A stretch of DNA of 64,000 nucleotides from SHZL01 sp963708905 (GCA_963708905.1 CAVPUV010000027.1:86630-150629), one strand, 5' to 3'. Counted from the first letter of the stretch, positions 32,905 through 42,893 are shown. The notes: generated by a model not told the origin, from the sequence alone. Numbers and translations: made by a program.

Positions 32905-33162
32905 ATGACTGAAGAGCCGCAGGCGGGAGCAGGGAAGCGAGACTCGTATGTGACGGCCTGGCTGGAAACAAGCCAGGAGGTTCAGGTGGCGCTCGACTCG
33001 GGCGGCGCGGTGCACCGCGGCGCGCAGCAGAGCATGGATGTATCGGCGGATCTCGAAGAACACGCCAACACCCGGGTGGGTGCGCGCATTGCCGTGGCCT
33101 TGCAGCGCCATCGGGCCGGCCCGGCGGAAGCGGATGATTGCAGCCGGAATTTATCGGTGTAG
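32905..33162 (+). CDS. Small hypothetical protein
   Basis: 85 residues (MTEEPQAGAGKRDSYVTAWL) preceded by a good ribosome-binding site (GGAGAGGG about six bases before the ATG) and fitting between ribokinase and the spermidine-synthase-like gene. No signal, helix or known motif is evident. Support is the start site and position only. Confidence 0.4.
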   Translation: MTEEPQAGAGKRDSYVTAWLETSQEVQVALDSGGAVHRGAQQSMDVSADLEEHANTRVGARIAVALQRHRAGPAEADDCSRNLSV

Positions 33163-33170
33163 GATCGACC

Positions 33171-33845
33171 ATGCGCCACTGGACACTGCTTGGAGAGGCG
33201 CCCATCCCGGGCACGGACCGGTCGCTGGTTCTGTACCAGGGCAAGGATGATTTCTCCATCAAGATAGCCGGTGGCCATGAGCTCATGAACACCCGCAAGC
33301 ATGGCTCCGAGGACGCGCTGGGCAGCCTGCCGTGCCAACGGCTAAGCCAGCCGGATACGGCGCGGGTGCTGATCGGCGGCCTGGGCATGGGGTTTACCCT
33401 GGCTGCCGCGCTCCAGGCGGTGGGGCCGCAGGCGGAAGTGACCGTGGCCGAGCTGATTCCCGAAGTGGTGGAGTGGAATCGCGGCCCGCTCGGTGACTTC
33501 AGTGGCCGCCCGCTCGACGATCCGCGCACGCGGGTGCACGTCGGCGATGTGGCCAAGCTGCTGCGCCGGCAACGCGCCTGCTTCGATGTGATCGCGCTGG
33601 ATGTGGACAACGGACCCGAGGGGCTGACCAAAAGCAGCAACAACTGGCTGTACTCGGCGCCCGGCATCGCCGCCGCCCAGGATGCACTCAGCCCCGGCGG
33701 CATCGTGGCTTACTGGTCCGCCGGCCCGGACCAGGGCTTTCACGACCGGCTGCGGCAATGCGGATTCCTGGTCGAGGAGACCACCGTGCACGCGCACGGC
33801 AACAAGGGGCCCAGGCATACCATCTGGCTGGCCAGCGTGATGTAA
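33171..33845 (+). CDS. Spermidine/spermine synthase-like methyltransferase-fold protein
   Basis: 224 residues from ATG 33171 (AGGAT eight bases upstream). It has the SAM-fold glycine motif VLIGGLGMGFTLAAALQAVG (about 64-83), VTVAELIPEVVEWNRG and RVHVGDVAKLLRR, then FDVIALDVDNGPEGLT and a C-terminal LSPGGIVAYWSAGPD, all typical of polyamine-synthase-like proteins. The aminopropyl-transfer residues cannot be confirmed, so the substrate is uncertain; many such homologues are annotated only by fold. Confidence 0.8.
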   Translation: MRHWTLLGEAPIPGTDRSLVLYQGKDDFSIKIAGGHELMNTRKHGSEDALGSLPCQRLSQPDTARVLIGGLGMGFTLAAALQAVGPQAEVTVAELIPEVVEWNRGPLGDFSGRPLDDPRTRVHVGDVAKLLRRQRACFDVIALDVDNGPEGLTKSSNNWLYSAPGIAAAQDALSPGGIVAYWSAGPDQGFHDRLRQCGFLVEETTVHAHGNKGPRHTIWLASVM

Positions 33846-33887
33846 TGACATACCTTGGCGATATCAAGAAAGTCTGAGGAGTTTTTT

Positions 33888-34154
33888 ATGGCAGGTGGAT
33901 GGGCCAAAGACGGAGCCGTGCAGGATCAGATCGACGCCAGTGTCGAGGACGCCGTGCAACGTGCGCGCAGCCAGCTGCCGCGCGGCCAAAGCCTGCAAGA
34001 ATGCGCACAGTGTGGCGCGGTCATTCCCGCCCCCCGCCGCCAGGCTGTTCCTGGTGTGCGCCTGTGCATCGCTTGCCAGGCGCAAGCCGATGCGGAACAG
34101 AGCAACTTCAGCGGCTATAACCGCCGTGGCAGCAAGGACAGCCAGTTGCGCTAG
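33888..34154 (+). CDS. ybiI: DksA/TraR C4-type zinc-finger protein, YbiI-like
   Basis: 88 residues from ATG 33888 with GAGGAG seven bases upstream. The four-cysteine finger ECAQCGAVIPAPRRQAVPG followed by VRLCIACQ is complete, and the conserved YbiI tail SGYNRRGSKDSQLR is intact. DksA/TraR proteins bind RNA polymerase's secondary channel; YbiI's own role is not established. Confidence 0.92.
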   Translation: MAGGWAKDGAVQDQIDASVEDAVQRARSQLPRGQSLQECAQCGAVIPAPRRQAVPGVRLCIACQAQADAEQSNFSGYNRRGSKDSQLR

Positions 34155-34182
34155 ATTTCAGCCAAACCACCGAGGTATTTTT

Positions 34183-35151
34183 TCAAGTCCGTCGCGGACC
34201 GCCGCTTAAGGCAATACGATTGGTCGCGGCAACCAGTTCACGGGTGATCTCGGGTTCGTGTGAAGAGTGTCCGGAAGCAGGCGCGACGAGGTAATCGAGC
34301 TCGGGCCAGCTTGCAGCGAGGTCGATGAGATTTTTCACCGGGCAGACGATGTCATAGCGGCCGTGCACCGCGAATGCGGGGATGTGCCGGATGCGCTCCG
34401 CGCGGTCGAGCAGCAGGGTCTCGGGCTCGGGTTTGACGTTGCGCAGGTAATGCGCTTCCAACCGCGCGATCGACCAGGCGATAGCGGGTTTGGCAAACTC
34501 GCTGGTGAATTCCTCGTTGGGCAGCAAGGTGCAGCAGGAGCCTTCATAAATCGACCAGTGCCTGGCTGCCTGCAGCGCCAGTTCGCGGTCCTCGCCGGTC
34601 AAACGTTGCCAGTATGCTTCCAGCAAATCACCGCGCTCCTGTTCGCGGGAATGAATTCAGCGAATTCGCGCCAGATTTCGGGCTGAATCATGCGCACGCG
34701 GTACAGCCACCAGTCGATTTCCTCGTCGCGCAACAACCAGATGCCACGCAGCGTCAGGCTTTTGCAACGCTGCGGGTGTTCCTGCGCATAGTACAGCGAG
34801 ATCGTGCTGCCATAGGAACCGCCGAAGACGTGCCAGCGCTCGATGCCCAGCGTCTCGCGCAGGCGCTCGACGTCGCCCACGGTCGCGGCCATCGTGTTGT
34901 TGCTCAGATCGCCGACAGGAGTCGAACGCCCGCTGCCGCGCTGGTCCAGCAGACACCACGCGAAAATGCGCCGGATCGAAAAACCGCCGGTCGGTCACGG
35001 TACAACCCGCGCCCGGCCCGCCATGCAGAAAAAGAATCGGCTCACCGGCGGGATTGCCACATTGCTCCCAGTACAGCAGGTGTGGATCGTCGACCGCCAG
35101 GGTGCCGCTTGCATAGGGTTCGATGGAAGGGAAGAAATGTTCGTTGGCCAT
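34183..35151 (-). pseudogene. pip: Prolyl aminopeptidase with two compensating frameshifts
   Basis: The protein starts MANEHFFPSIEPYASGTLAV with the oxyanion-hole segment ILFLHGGPGAG, continues in a second frame with DQRGSGRSTPVGDLSNNT and the nucleophile motif GGSYGST, and returns to the first frame for RGDLLEAYWQRLTGEDRELA, the acid region HGRYDIVCP and the histidine region ASGHSSHEPE. One extra base at about 34953 (GTGGTG-T-CTGCTG) and one missing base at about 34640 separate the frames. All catalytic elements survive, so either it decayed very recently or the indels are sequence errors. The family removes N-terminal proline from peptides. Confidence 0.85.
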
Positions 35152-35170
35152 GATTCAGAGTTTACTCAAA

Positions 35171-36155
35171 TCAATCCAGGCCTTGTTGGCCAATTTCCCG
35201 CGCGAGATTCTGCAGCAGGGCCAGGTGCGCAGCAACGCGCCTGGGCAGACTTACCTTGTCCGCCGGGGTTTCGAATACCAGCACCGTGCGCGCGTCCGGG
35301 CCGGCATGTACCTGACCATCCAGCAGGATGGAGGAGGCACTCATCAGCTCATCGATTGAGCCATCGATCACCGGGCCGACGATGCCGCCGTCTATGCTTT
35401 CACCGAACCGCGTCTGGCCGCTGCTCTTGAGCGGAATTCCATTTTCCTCCAACACCCGCACCGCGGCCAGCGCCAGGGGATCCGCGGCGCCCAGAACGTC
35501 CTTGCGAATAGACATAGCCTTCATCGATGAGATTGTCTTCATGCAAATCGATGCTGTACGCCGGCGGGTAAGTGGCGGACAGGGTCACAAGGTAACGGGT
35601 GATGGCGTCCGCTTCGGCGCTGGATGCGGCTGGCGCACGGGCGTGGCCGGGATTTTCCGGCTCCACCAGCAGGTGTGAGGAATCGCCCACGCTTTGCCCC
35701 TCCACGGTGGCGGAGTATGCCGGCATGTTCAGGTAGCGCCAATTGTGGGTATAACCCTGCGGATTATTCAAGGGCATGAGCACCACCGCGCGCTGCTTCC
35801 CCAGCGCCGCGATGTCATCGATCGCCGCGGCGATGGCGTTCGGGCCGGCCGGCTCCTCGCCATGAATGCCCGCGATAATCCACACCGCTTCGCCGGAATG
35901 GGCGGTGCGCAGCGCGATGACCGGCAGCGCGTAGTCCCTGCCCGGCGGCTGCGATTGCGTGATGATGTCGAGTTGCCAGCCTTTTTCCAGCAGCGCCGCG
36001 TAAGACCCGTACAGCGCCTCCACCGGCATCCTTCCGTCCGCATAGGTTTGCAGGTCGCGCGGCAGCTCCAGCCCGGAGGCCACCACCGCACCCGGGCCCA
36101 GCAAGCTGAGACCGAATAAGGTTGTCATCGTCAGACCATGGACCCGATGTGTCAT
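35171..36155 (-). pseudogene. M14-like zinc carboxypeptidase/aspartoacylase, frameshifted
   Basis: From ATG 36155 (MTHRVHGLTMTTLFGLSLLG, signal peptide) the frame carries the zinc site VWIIAGIHGEEPAGPNAIAA (His, Glu) and SIDLHED (His) and ends in unrelated sequence. The family sequence goes on in the next frame (LGAADPLALAAVRVLEENGI to LAREIGQQGLD, stop at 35171). Deleting one base at about 35499 restores YSQGVLGAADPLAL. Probably periplasmic and acting on peptide or acylated substrates. A single-base indel, like those in the neighbouring pip gene. Confidence 0.8.
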
Positions 36156-36312
36156 AGGTATTTCTTTTCTTCGGCCGGGAGTGAAAGGATACGCCGCCCG
36201 GGACATGCTGCACAGGGAGCGGCGGCCATCTGGGCTGAAGAGCACGAAGACTGCTATGCTGGTGACCAATGCATTTATCCCCTGGCGCAAGCGCAGGACA
36301 GGAGCGTACGAC

Positions 36313-36441
36313 ATGAGCAAAGAACAGAGAAGCATCAAAGAGGCGAAGAAGAAACCGGCCATGACGAAGAAAGAAAAGAAAGCGGCCAAGAAATCCAAAA
36401 AAGAAGCCAGGAATTCCGTCGGTATAGACCAGACGCGTTAA
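36313..36441 (+). CDS. Small lysine-rich conserved protein (42 aa)
   Basis: MSKEQRSIKEAKKKPAMTKK, EKKAAKKSKKEARNSVGIDQ, TR. The ATG at 36313 has AGGAG nine bases upstream. Sequences of the form KEQRS-x-KEAKKKPAMT-x-KEKKAAK-x-x-K occur widely as tiny, highly basic bacterial proteins; function is unknown, nucleic-acid binding is only a guess from charge. Its stop overlaps the cysG stop (convergent) by four bases. Confidence 0.7.
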   Translation: MSKEQRSIKEAKKKPAMTKKEKKAAKKSKKEARNSVGIDQTR

Positions 36442-37847
36442 CTAGCAGCCTGCTTCGTTGCGGCGAACCAGGAAAGTTTGTCCCTGAGCGTGACCACGCT
36501 GCCAACGATAATCAGGGCGGGACTCCTGATCCCGGCCTGCGCGGTTTTATCCGGCAGCGAGGCCAACGTTCCGCTGATGACGCGCTGACCTTCACGGGTT
36601 CCGTTCTCGACTACTGCTGCCGGGGTTGCGGGGTCCGCGCCGTGGGTGATGAAACCCGCGGTGATCCGCGCCAGGGAGGAAAGCCCCATATACACCACGA
36701 CGGTTTGCCGGGGCTGGATCAGGGCGCCCCAGTTAAGATCCGGCGCGCCATCCTGGTCGTGTCCGGTGACGAAAATACACGCCTGGGCGTGGTCGCGGTG
36801 GGTCAGCGGTATCCCGGCATAGGCGGCGCAGCCAGTGGCGGCGGTCACACCCGGAATGACCTGAAACGTGATGCCGTGTGCCGACAGCGTTTCAATTTCC
36901 TCTCCGCCGCGTCCGAATATGAATGGGTCGCCCGCCTTCAGGCGCAGCACACGTTTCCCCTCCTGCGCCAGGCGCACCAACATCTGGCTGATCTCCTGCT
37001 GCGACAGGGTATGCTCGTTGGCGCGTTTGCCGACATAGATACGGCTGGCGTCCCGGCGCACGAGATTGAGAATGCCGTCCCCGATGAGCCGGTCGTACAG
37101 CACGACATCGGCTTGCTGCATCAGGCGCAGCGCGCGGAAGGTCAGCAGATCCGGGTCGCCCGGCCCGGCGCCAACCAGGTAGACTTCACCCAGCCGCGGC
37201 TTGTCGCTGTCGCCGGCGGCCTCGGCGAGCAGCCGCTCCATCAGCGCTTCGGCCTGCCCGGTCTGGCCAGAGTAAATGTGCTCGGCAACGGGTCCGGCGA
37301 TCATCGTTTCCCAGAAACGCCGGCGGCGCGTCATGTTGGGAACAAGTTCTTTGATCCGCGCACGATAGCTTCCGGCAAATTCGGCCAGGCGGCCATAGGC
37401 TGCCGGGATCGTCGTCTCGAACCGCGCCTTGAGCATGCGGCTCAATAATGGCGCCGTGCCACCACTGGCGACCGCCACCAGCAGTGGTGAGCGATCAACC
37501 ACTGCCGGCATGATGAAGTCGCTGCTATTGATCTGGTCGATGATATTGACCAGTATCCCGGCAGCTCCCGCCAGCTCACTCAGTTTCCGGTTGATCGAGC
37601 GGTCGTCGGAACAGCCAAAAACCACCACGCATCCGGCCAGATCCGCAGCGCTCAGTTCACCCGTTTTGTGGACAAAATCGTATGTTTCCGCCAGATGGAT
37701 GAGCTCTTCGCCCAGGACCGGCGCCAGCACGGTCAGTTTGCAGCCGGCGCGCAACAGCAGTTCTGCTTTACGCGCAGCCAGGAAACCACCGCCAACGACC
37801 AGCGAGGGCGTTCCTTTGACATGGAGGAAGATGGGTAGGTAGTCCAT
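36438..37847 (-). CDS. cysG: Siroheme synthase (fused precorrin-2 dehydrogenase/ferrochelatase and uroporphyrinogen-III methyltransferase)
   Basis: 469 residues from ATG 37847 (MDYLPIFLHVKGTPSLVVGG). The N-terminal CysG(B) half (1-210) has the NAD fold VVGGGFLAARKAELLLRAG and SGGTAPLLSRMLKARFE; the C-terminal SUMT half (about 213-460) has VYLVGAGPGDPDLLTFRALR, YDRLIG, RLKAGDPFIFGRGGEE and VIPGVTAATGCAAYAGIPLT. It makes sirohaem from uroporphyrinogen III for sulfite and nitrite reductases. Neither reductase is seen nearby. Sirohaem supply is consistent with the sulfur-relay genes at 48-50 kb, but that link is inference. Confidence 0.96.
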   Translation of the reverse strand: MDYLPIFLHVKGTPSLVVGGGFLAARKAELLLRAGCKLTVLAPVLGEELIHLAETYDFVHKTGELSAADLAGCVVVFGCSDDRSINRKLSELAGAAGILVNIIDQINSSDFIMPAVVDRSPLLVAVASGGTAPLLSRMLKARFETTIPAAYGRLAEFAGSYRARIKELVPNMTRRRRFWETMIAGPVAEHIYSGQTGQAEALMERLLAEAAGDSDKPRLGEVYLVGAGPGDPDLLTFRALRLMQQADVVLYDRLIGDGILNLVRRDASRIYVGKRANEHTLSQQEISQMLVRLAQEGKRVLRLKAGDPFIFGRGGEEIETLSAHGITFQVIPGVTAATGCAAYAGIPLTHRDHAQACIFVTGHDQDGAPDLNWGALIQPRQTVVVYMGLSSLARITAGFITHGADPATPAAVVENGTREGQRVISGTLASLPDKTAQAGIRSPALIIVGSVVTLRDKLSWFAATKQAAS

Positions 37848-37923
37848 CTCTGAGTCCTGGGTTGTTTCTGGTTTTGCATGGTACAACAAAAAAAGGTTTT
37901 TTAAGATTCGATCCGGGTTGAAT

Positions 37924-38014
37924 TAAGGAAACTTTGATTAATTCAGAGTTTCCGTGGCACAGGGATGTGCGCACTCTGATAATTCATGGATGAATTATTT
38001 AGAGCTTCCTTAAA
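37924..38014. repeat. Multi-hairpin repeat element, short copy (copy 1)
   Basis: TTAAGGAA at the left and TTCCTTAA at the right bound 91 bp between cysG and the TonB receptor. Inside lie an AAACTTTGA/TTCAGAGTTT stem, GTGGCACAGGGATGTGC and the 18-base stem TAATTCATGGATGAATTA. Copy 2 at 56575-56730 has the same order of parts with two more hairpins inserted. Confidence 0.8.
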
Positions 38015-38122
38015 TTTACTGATATTTCATTACGACACGGATACAAGGTGAGATCACAGGTTGTTAAATAATCATGGATTTTTAAGGGAAGTGTTTATAC
38101 TCTACGTAAAACCAAAACGAGG

Positions 38123-40462
38123 ATGGGCACAGTGAACTACAGCAATCATGCCTCTTTGAAACAAAATTTTCTTTTAACCGTGGCCTGTACCGCAGCTCTG
38201 GGGACCGCAACTGCTACCGCGCAAGATGCGCAGGACGAGAGCTATGCAGGCCTCGAGGAAGTGATCGTTACGGCCACCAAGCGGGCAGAGTCCATCCAGG
38301 AAGTCGGTATGTCAGTCACCGCTCTTCAGGATGTGGAACTGGAGCGGATGGGGGCTTATAACTTGCTCGATTTTGCCGTGCGGGTTCCCAACATGGGCAT
38401 GGCATACGAGGCGGACGGCCGGTTTGACTCGAGTTCACCGTCCATCCGGGGAATTTTCGGCCAGAATACCACCGGTTTTTATATCGATGACACGCCGGTC
38501 AATGCCTCGCTCTTACCGCGCGTGCTGGATGTCGAGCGCATCGAAGTCCTGCGCGGGCCCCAGGGTTCTCTCTACGGCGCCAAGTCCATGGGCGGCACTA
38601 TTCGCATGATCACCAAGCAGCCGGACCTCAACGAATCCGAGAGCAAGGCCCATGCCATCCTGTCGACGGTGAAAGAAGGTGATCAGAATTACGACTTTGA
38701 CGCCAGCTTCAATATCCCGGTGGTCGCGGACAAATTTGCGCTGCGCATGGCCGCTTATTATGGGGAGAACTCCGGTATTTTCGATCGCGAATATATTCCC
38801 AGCTGGGTCGACTCCTATGGCAATGTCCGCGAAAGCCCCGGACCGGCGTTTGCAACCCGTGAAAACGTGGATGATGAAAAATATTACGGCGGGCAAATCG
38901 CCGGCAAGATTGCCTTCACGGAAAACGTGAGCCTGGACCTGAGGCTTATTGGTCAGAAAGTCGAAGCCGATGGCCTGCCGTTTGCGGACATCGACGCCGA
39001 CAATACCACTGAACACCGGTTTTTCGATTTGGAAGAACCCGGCACCGACAAATGGTACGTCGCCAGCGGCACCCTGAACTGGAATACCGATGCGGGTACG
39101 CTGGTGTCCACCACCTCTTGGTACGACCACAAAACCAGCGAATGGGAAGAGGAAACATCGTTCCTGCATTTTCTGTTCGACCAGGTCATAGGCATTCCCA
39201 TCGATCCCCTTCCTTCGCTGATCAACACCACGGAGAAGTACAGCAGTTTCGTGCAGGAAACGCGTTTCAGCAGCAGCTTTGACGGTCCGTTGAATTTTAT
39301 CGCCGGCGTCTTTTACCAGGATTTGCAGCTGGACCATTTTTACCCGCGGGCGGTGCAGACAGGCCTCGCTGACGCGATCGATGCGTTTACCGGGGTTCCG
39401 GGCCTGGGGCAGAATTGTGAGTATGGATTTTGTCTGACCGATGATGACCTGATCTTTGTCAACACCGAAGATATAAAGACCGAGGAATTCGCGGTTTTCG
39501 GTGAGTTGACTTATGAGTTCAGCGACCGCTGGTCCATTACCGCGGGTGGCCGTTATTACGACAACAAGGTTTCCGCCACCGATGAATCCGATGGGTTCGC
39601 CAATAGTGGCCCCAGCGGTTTCAGTGACAAGCAAAGCGAAACCGGCTTTAATCCCAAGGTGATGGTGCAGGCCAATATCAACGACAATGTCAACCTCTAC
39701 ACCAGTGCAGCCAAGGGATTCCGCATTGGCGGTATCAATGGCAACTTGCCGGTGGGTTTGTGCGGGCCTGAACTGGCTGAACTGGGGATAGACCCTTCCA
39801 ACGCCACGACCTATGATTCAGACAACCTGTGGAGCTATGAACTGGGCTTCAAGTCGAACCTCGCCGATAACCGGGTGACGCTCAATGGCGCAGTTTTCCA
39901 CATTGACTGGTCCGATATCCAGCAACTCAATCGCCTGGCCTGCGGTTTCCAGTTCACCCAAAACGCCGGTAAGGCCGAGAGCGAGGGTTTTGAACTGGAG
40001 TTGATGTCCGCCCCCACTGACGGCCTGACCCTGTCACTGGGCGTGGGCTATACCGATGCCCAAATCACCGATTCCGGCGGCGTTCCCGGCGTTACCGAGG
40101 GTGACAAAATCCAGGGCGTGCCCGATTGGACATTCAACACCAGCGCGCAATATATGTGGCCTGTCTCTTCGGATTGGGAAGGCCTGGTCAGGGGCGACTT
40201 CAACTACTATGGTGACAGCTACAGTTCCAATAATGAGACTTCTGCGGCAACGCAACGACTGCGTGAATCGTGGACAGCCCTAAACTTGCGTGCCGGCGTG
40301 GTGAATGAAAAGTGGGAAGTGCTCCTGTTCGCGGACAATATCACCGACGAGCGCGCCAACCTGGCAGACAGCCGCTCCATCGCGGCGGAGACCCCGGGGC
40401 GGCAAAGACTGGTGGTCAATCGTCCGCGTACTTTCGGTATCGAGGGCAGAATACGGTTTTAA
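38123..40462 (+). CDS. TonB-dependent outer-membrane receptor
   Basis: 779 residues with a signal peptide (cleavage near ATATAQ), a TonB box-like EEVIVTATKRAESIQ (about 47-61), a plug domain (MSVTALQDVELERMGAYNLL to SLYGAKSMGGTIRMITKQP) and a long beta-barrel ending in IEGRIRF with terminal Phe. The layout is that of catecholate/small-molecule receptors. A GTG at 38132 with GAGG nine bases upstream is an equally good start. A TATACT box lies at 38096-38101. It heads a plus-strand run with a PQQ dehydrogenase and an exported hydrolase, so it may import their substrate. Confidence 0.94.
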   Translation: MGTVNYSNHASLKQNFLLTVACTAALGTATATAQDAQDESYAGLEEVIVTATKRAESIQEVGMSVTALQDVELERMGAYNLLDFAVRVPNMGMAYEADGRFDSSSPSIRGIFGQNTTGFYIDDTPVNASLLPRVLDVERIEVLRGPQGSLYGAKSMGGTIRMITKQPDLNESESKAHAILSTVKEGDQNYDFDASFNIPVVADKFALRMAAYYGENSGIFDREYIPSWVDSYGNVRESPGPAFATRENVDDEKYYGGQIAGKIAFTENVSLDLRLIGQKVEADGLPFADIDADNTTEHRFFDLEEPGTDKWYVASGTLNWNTDAGTLVSTTSWYDHKTSEWEEETSFLHFLFDQVIGIPIDPLPSLINTTEKYSSFVQETRFSSSFDGPLNFIAGVFYQDLQLDHFYPRAVQTGLADAIDAFTGVPGLGQNCEYGFCLTDDDLIFVNTEDIKTEEFAVFGELTYEFSDRWSITAGGRYYDNKVSATDESDGFANSGPSGFSDKQSETGFNPKVMVQANINDNVNLYTSAAKGFRIGGINGNLPVGLCGPELAELGIDPSNATTYDSDNLWSYELGFKSNLADNRVTLNGAVFHIDWSDIQQLNRLACGFQFTQNAGKAESEGFELELMSAPTDGLTLSLGVGYTDAQITDSGGVPGVTEGDKIQGVPDWTFNTSAQYMWPVSSDWEGLVRGDFNYYGDSYSSNNETSAATQRLRESWTALNLRAGVVNEKWEVLLFADNITDERANLADSRSIAAETPGRQRLVVNRPRTFGIEGRIRF

Positions 40463-40491
40463 CAGTAGGGTTTAGTTCAAACTAAAACAGC

Positions 40492-40524
40492 GGCCCGGCT
40501 CAGACCATGACGCCGGGCCTTTTT
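40492..40524 (+). terminator. Rho-independent terminator after the TonB receptor
   Basis: GGCCCGGC (40492-40499), a 12-base loop, GCCGGGCC (40512-40519) and five T residues. It starts about 30 bases after the receptor stop and ends 26 bases before the dehydrogenase start. Confidence 0.9.
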
Positions 40525-40549
40525 ATATCAGCAAGCCTGGAGTAGCACG

Positions 40550-42859
40550 GTGAACAGTGAATTTCGGCGGGGTGGATGGTTGGCGATTATCGTTTGTTTA
40601 GCACTGCTTGACGGATGTGAGAAAGCACCCGCGCCTGCTCCCGAACCAACACCCGCACCCACACCCGAAGCAGATCAAAAGGTCAGCGCACCATATCCCG
40701 GCTGGATAGACGCCGAAAGACTTTCCGCAATAAGCGATGAACCGGGTGCCTGGCTGACCGCGGGCCGCGATCACCAGCAGAGCTACTATTCACCGCTTAA
40801 ACAAATCAACAAAGACAATGTCTCCCAACTGGGTTTCGCCTGGCAGTACGAAATCGACACGGAGCACGGTTTTGAAGCCACACCCATCGTGGTCGACGGG
40901 GTCATGTACTCCAGCGGCCCTGGCGGCACAGCTTACGCAGTCGATGCGGGAACCGGCGCTGAGGTGTGGAAATTCGAACCGGAGCTTGACCCGGGTTTTG
41001 TGCGTAAAGCCTGCTGCGGCGTGGTGAACCGGGGTGTGGCCGTGTGGAAGGGCAAGGTCTACGTTGGGTCCCTGGACGGATACCTCTACGCCCTCAATGC
41101 CAATGATGGTTCAGTCGCATGGAAAGTGGATACCATCACCGACCGGGAGCGCGGTTACACCAGTACCGGCGCCCCTTACATCGCCAAGGACCTGGTGGTC
41201 ATCGGCAACGCCGGCGCCGAATTCGACGCCCGGGGCTACATCACTGCCTATGACCAGGCCACAGGCGAACAACGCTGGCGTTTTTTTATCGTGCCGGGTG
41301 ATCCCAAGTTGGGTTTTGAGCATCCCGAGCTGAAAATGGCGGCAAAAACCTGGGACCCCAACAGCCTGTGGGAGGTCGGACTGGGCGGCACGGTGTGGGA
41401 CGCCATGGCCTATGACCCGGAACTCAACCTGCTCTATGTAGGCACGGGCAACGCCGCGCCCTATCCGCGCAGGTTAAGAAGCCCGGCAGGGGGCGATAAC
41501 CTGTTTCTGTCCTCGATCCTGGCGATAGACCCTGATACCGGCCGCATGGTGTGGTATTACCAGACCACGCCGGCGGATAACTGGGACTTTACCGCCACCA
41601 TGAAAATGATCCTGGCGGACCTGCAGATCGATGGCAAAACCCGCAAGGTGATCATGCAAGCCCCCAAGAATGGGTTTTTCTACGTACTGGACCGGCTGAG
41701 CGGCGAGCTTCTCTCGGCTGAACCCTACGTGACGGTCACCTGGGCTACCCACGTAGACAAACAGACGGGCAAGCCGGTCGAGACCGGGCAGGGTGAATAT
41801 TTCTACGGGCCAAAACTGATGTTTCCCAGCCCGGCCGGCGGGCACAACTGGCAACCCATGGCATTCAACCCTGAAACCGGCCTGGTATACATCCCGGTCA
41901 TCGAGGCCAGCATCATCTGGGTCATGCCGGAAGAACCCTTTGAATACCAGAAGGGAGGACTTAACGCCACGGCCATTTATATATTCCCGATGCGGGGTGA
42001 ATGGGGCCTGGACGGAGAAGCCGCCAAAAAGCTTCCTCCCCTTGCCGAACTGGCCGCAGGGCAGCCGGACACCACCATTCGTGGCTTTGTCAGGGCCTGG
42101 AACCCGGTGACACAAAAACTTGCCTGGGAAGTGGAAACCTCAGGGCAGTGGGTTGGAGAATTGTTTGCTACCTGGAATGGCGGCGGGCTGATGACCAGCG
42201 CGGGCGGCCTGGTTTTCCAGGGCCGTGGGACCGGTGAGTTTGTTGCCCTGGATGCGACCACCGGTAAACAGCTGCATAGTATCGATACCGGCACCAGCAT
42301 GATGGCGGGACCCATGACTTACACCGTGGGTGGTGAACAATACGTGGCCATCATGGCCGGCCTGGGTGGGGCGGCCGGCCAGGAGTACTTTCCAGGCACT
42401 GCGGCTTATAAGTACGGTAATAAAGGACGCATCATCGCTTTCAAACTGGGCGGTGGTGATGTGCCCAAGCGGCCCGAGGTGGAACACGCCAGTGAAGAGG
42501 TGCCGATACCACCCGTGGCGCGGCGCGGCACACCCGAACAACTGGAGCTGGGTGCCAATCTGTACGTGCGAAACTGCACCAAGTGCCATTCCAATATGGA
42601 TGGTCGCAGTTCGGGCATTCCGGATCTCGGCAGGTTGAGCGCGCAAGCCCACCAGAATTATAACGATGTCATGCTCAAGGGCACCCTGGCCAGCAAAGGC
42701 ATGGGGAGTTACACCGGCCTGCTATCACCGGATGAGATCGAGGCGATCCATAACTACCTGATCGACCTGGCCTGGCAGAACTATGAAACCGCACAGGCGG
42801 CAAACCAGTCCCAGCAAGCCACGGCGCCGCATACGCCAAAAGCTGAAAATCAACCTTAG
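40550..42859 (+). CDS. PQQ-dependent quinohaemoprotein dehydrogenase (lipoprotein)
   Basis: 769 residues, GTG start with GGAG seven bases upstream. A lipobox-like LLDGC puts the lipid on Cys23, followed by a Pro/Ala-rich linker. The eight-bladed PQQ propeller domain has the vicinal disulfide pair Cys155-Cys156 (RKACCGVVNRG), the catalytic-region TTPADNWDFT and W-motif repeats (GSVAWKV, GEQRWRFF, GRMVWYYQ, QKLAWEVE). A C-terminal cytochrome c domain contains CTKCH (676-680). This is the type II (quinohaemoprotein alcohol dehydrogenase) plan: alcohol or similar oxidation in the periplasm with electrons passed to haem c. The membrane anchor by lipid is unusual for this class. A terminator precedes it. 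Confidence 0.9.
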   Translation: MNSEFRRGGWLAIIVCLALLDGCEKAPAPAPEPTPAPTPEADQKVSAPYPGWIDAERLSAISDEPGAWLTAGRDHQQSYYSPLKQINKDNVSQLGFAWQYEIDTEHGFEATPIVVDGVMYSSGPGGTAYAVDAGTGAEVWKFEPELDPGFVRKACCGVVNRGVAVWKGKVYVGSLDGYLYALNANDGSVAWKVDTITDRERGYTSTGAPYIAKDLVVIGNAGAEFDARGYITAYDQATGEQRWRFFIVPGDPKLGFEHPELKMAAKTWDPNSLWEVGLGGTVWDAMAYDPELNLLYVGTGNAAPYPRRLRSPAGGDNLFLSSILAIDPDTGRMVWYYQTTPADNWDFTATMKMILADLQIDGKTRKVIMQAPKNGFFYVLDRLSGELLSAEPYVTVTWATHVDKQTGKPVETGQGEYFYGPKLMFPSPAGGHNWQPMAFNPETGLVYIPVIEASIIWVMPEEPFEYQKGGLNATAIYIFPMRGEWGLDGEAAKKLPPLAELAAGQPDTTIRGFVRAWNPVTQKLAWEVETSGQWVGELFATWNGGGLMTSAGGLVFQGRGTGEFVALDATTGKQLHSIDTGTSMMAGPMTYTVGGEQYVAIMAGLGGAAGQEYFPGTAAYKYGNKGRIIAFKLGGGDVPKRPEVEHASEEVPIPPVARRGTPEQLELGANLYVRNCTKCHSNMDGRSSGIPDLGRLSAQAHQNYNDVMLKGTLASKGMGSYTGLLSPDEIEAIHNYLIDLAWQNYETAQAANQSQQATAPHTPKAENQP

Positions 42860-42893
42860 GCCTGGTCAGGCCGAATTACCCAGGAAACTGAAT

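Noticed and set aside
34183..35151. Programmed frameshifting in pip
   Set aside because: There is no slippery heptamer, and the two shifts are about 300 bases apart in opposite directions with no reason for recoding in this family.
26000..36000. Prophage or genomic island
   Set aside because: No integrase, phage structural gene, tRNA attachment site or intact transposase was found; debris alone does not define an island.
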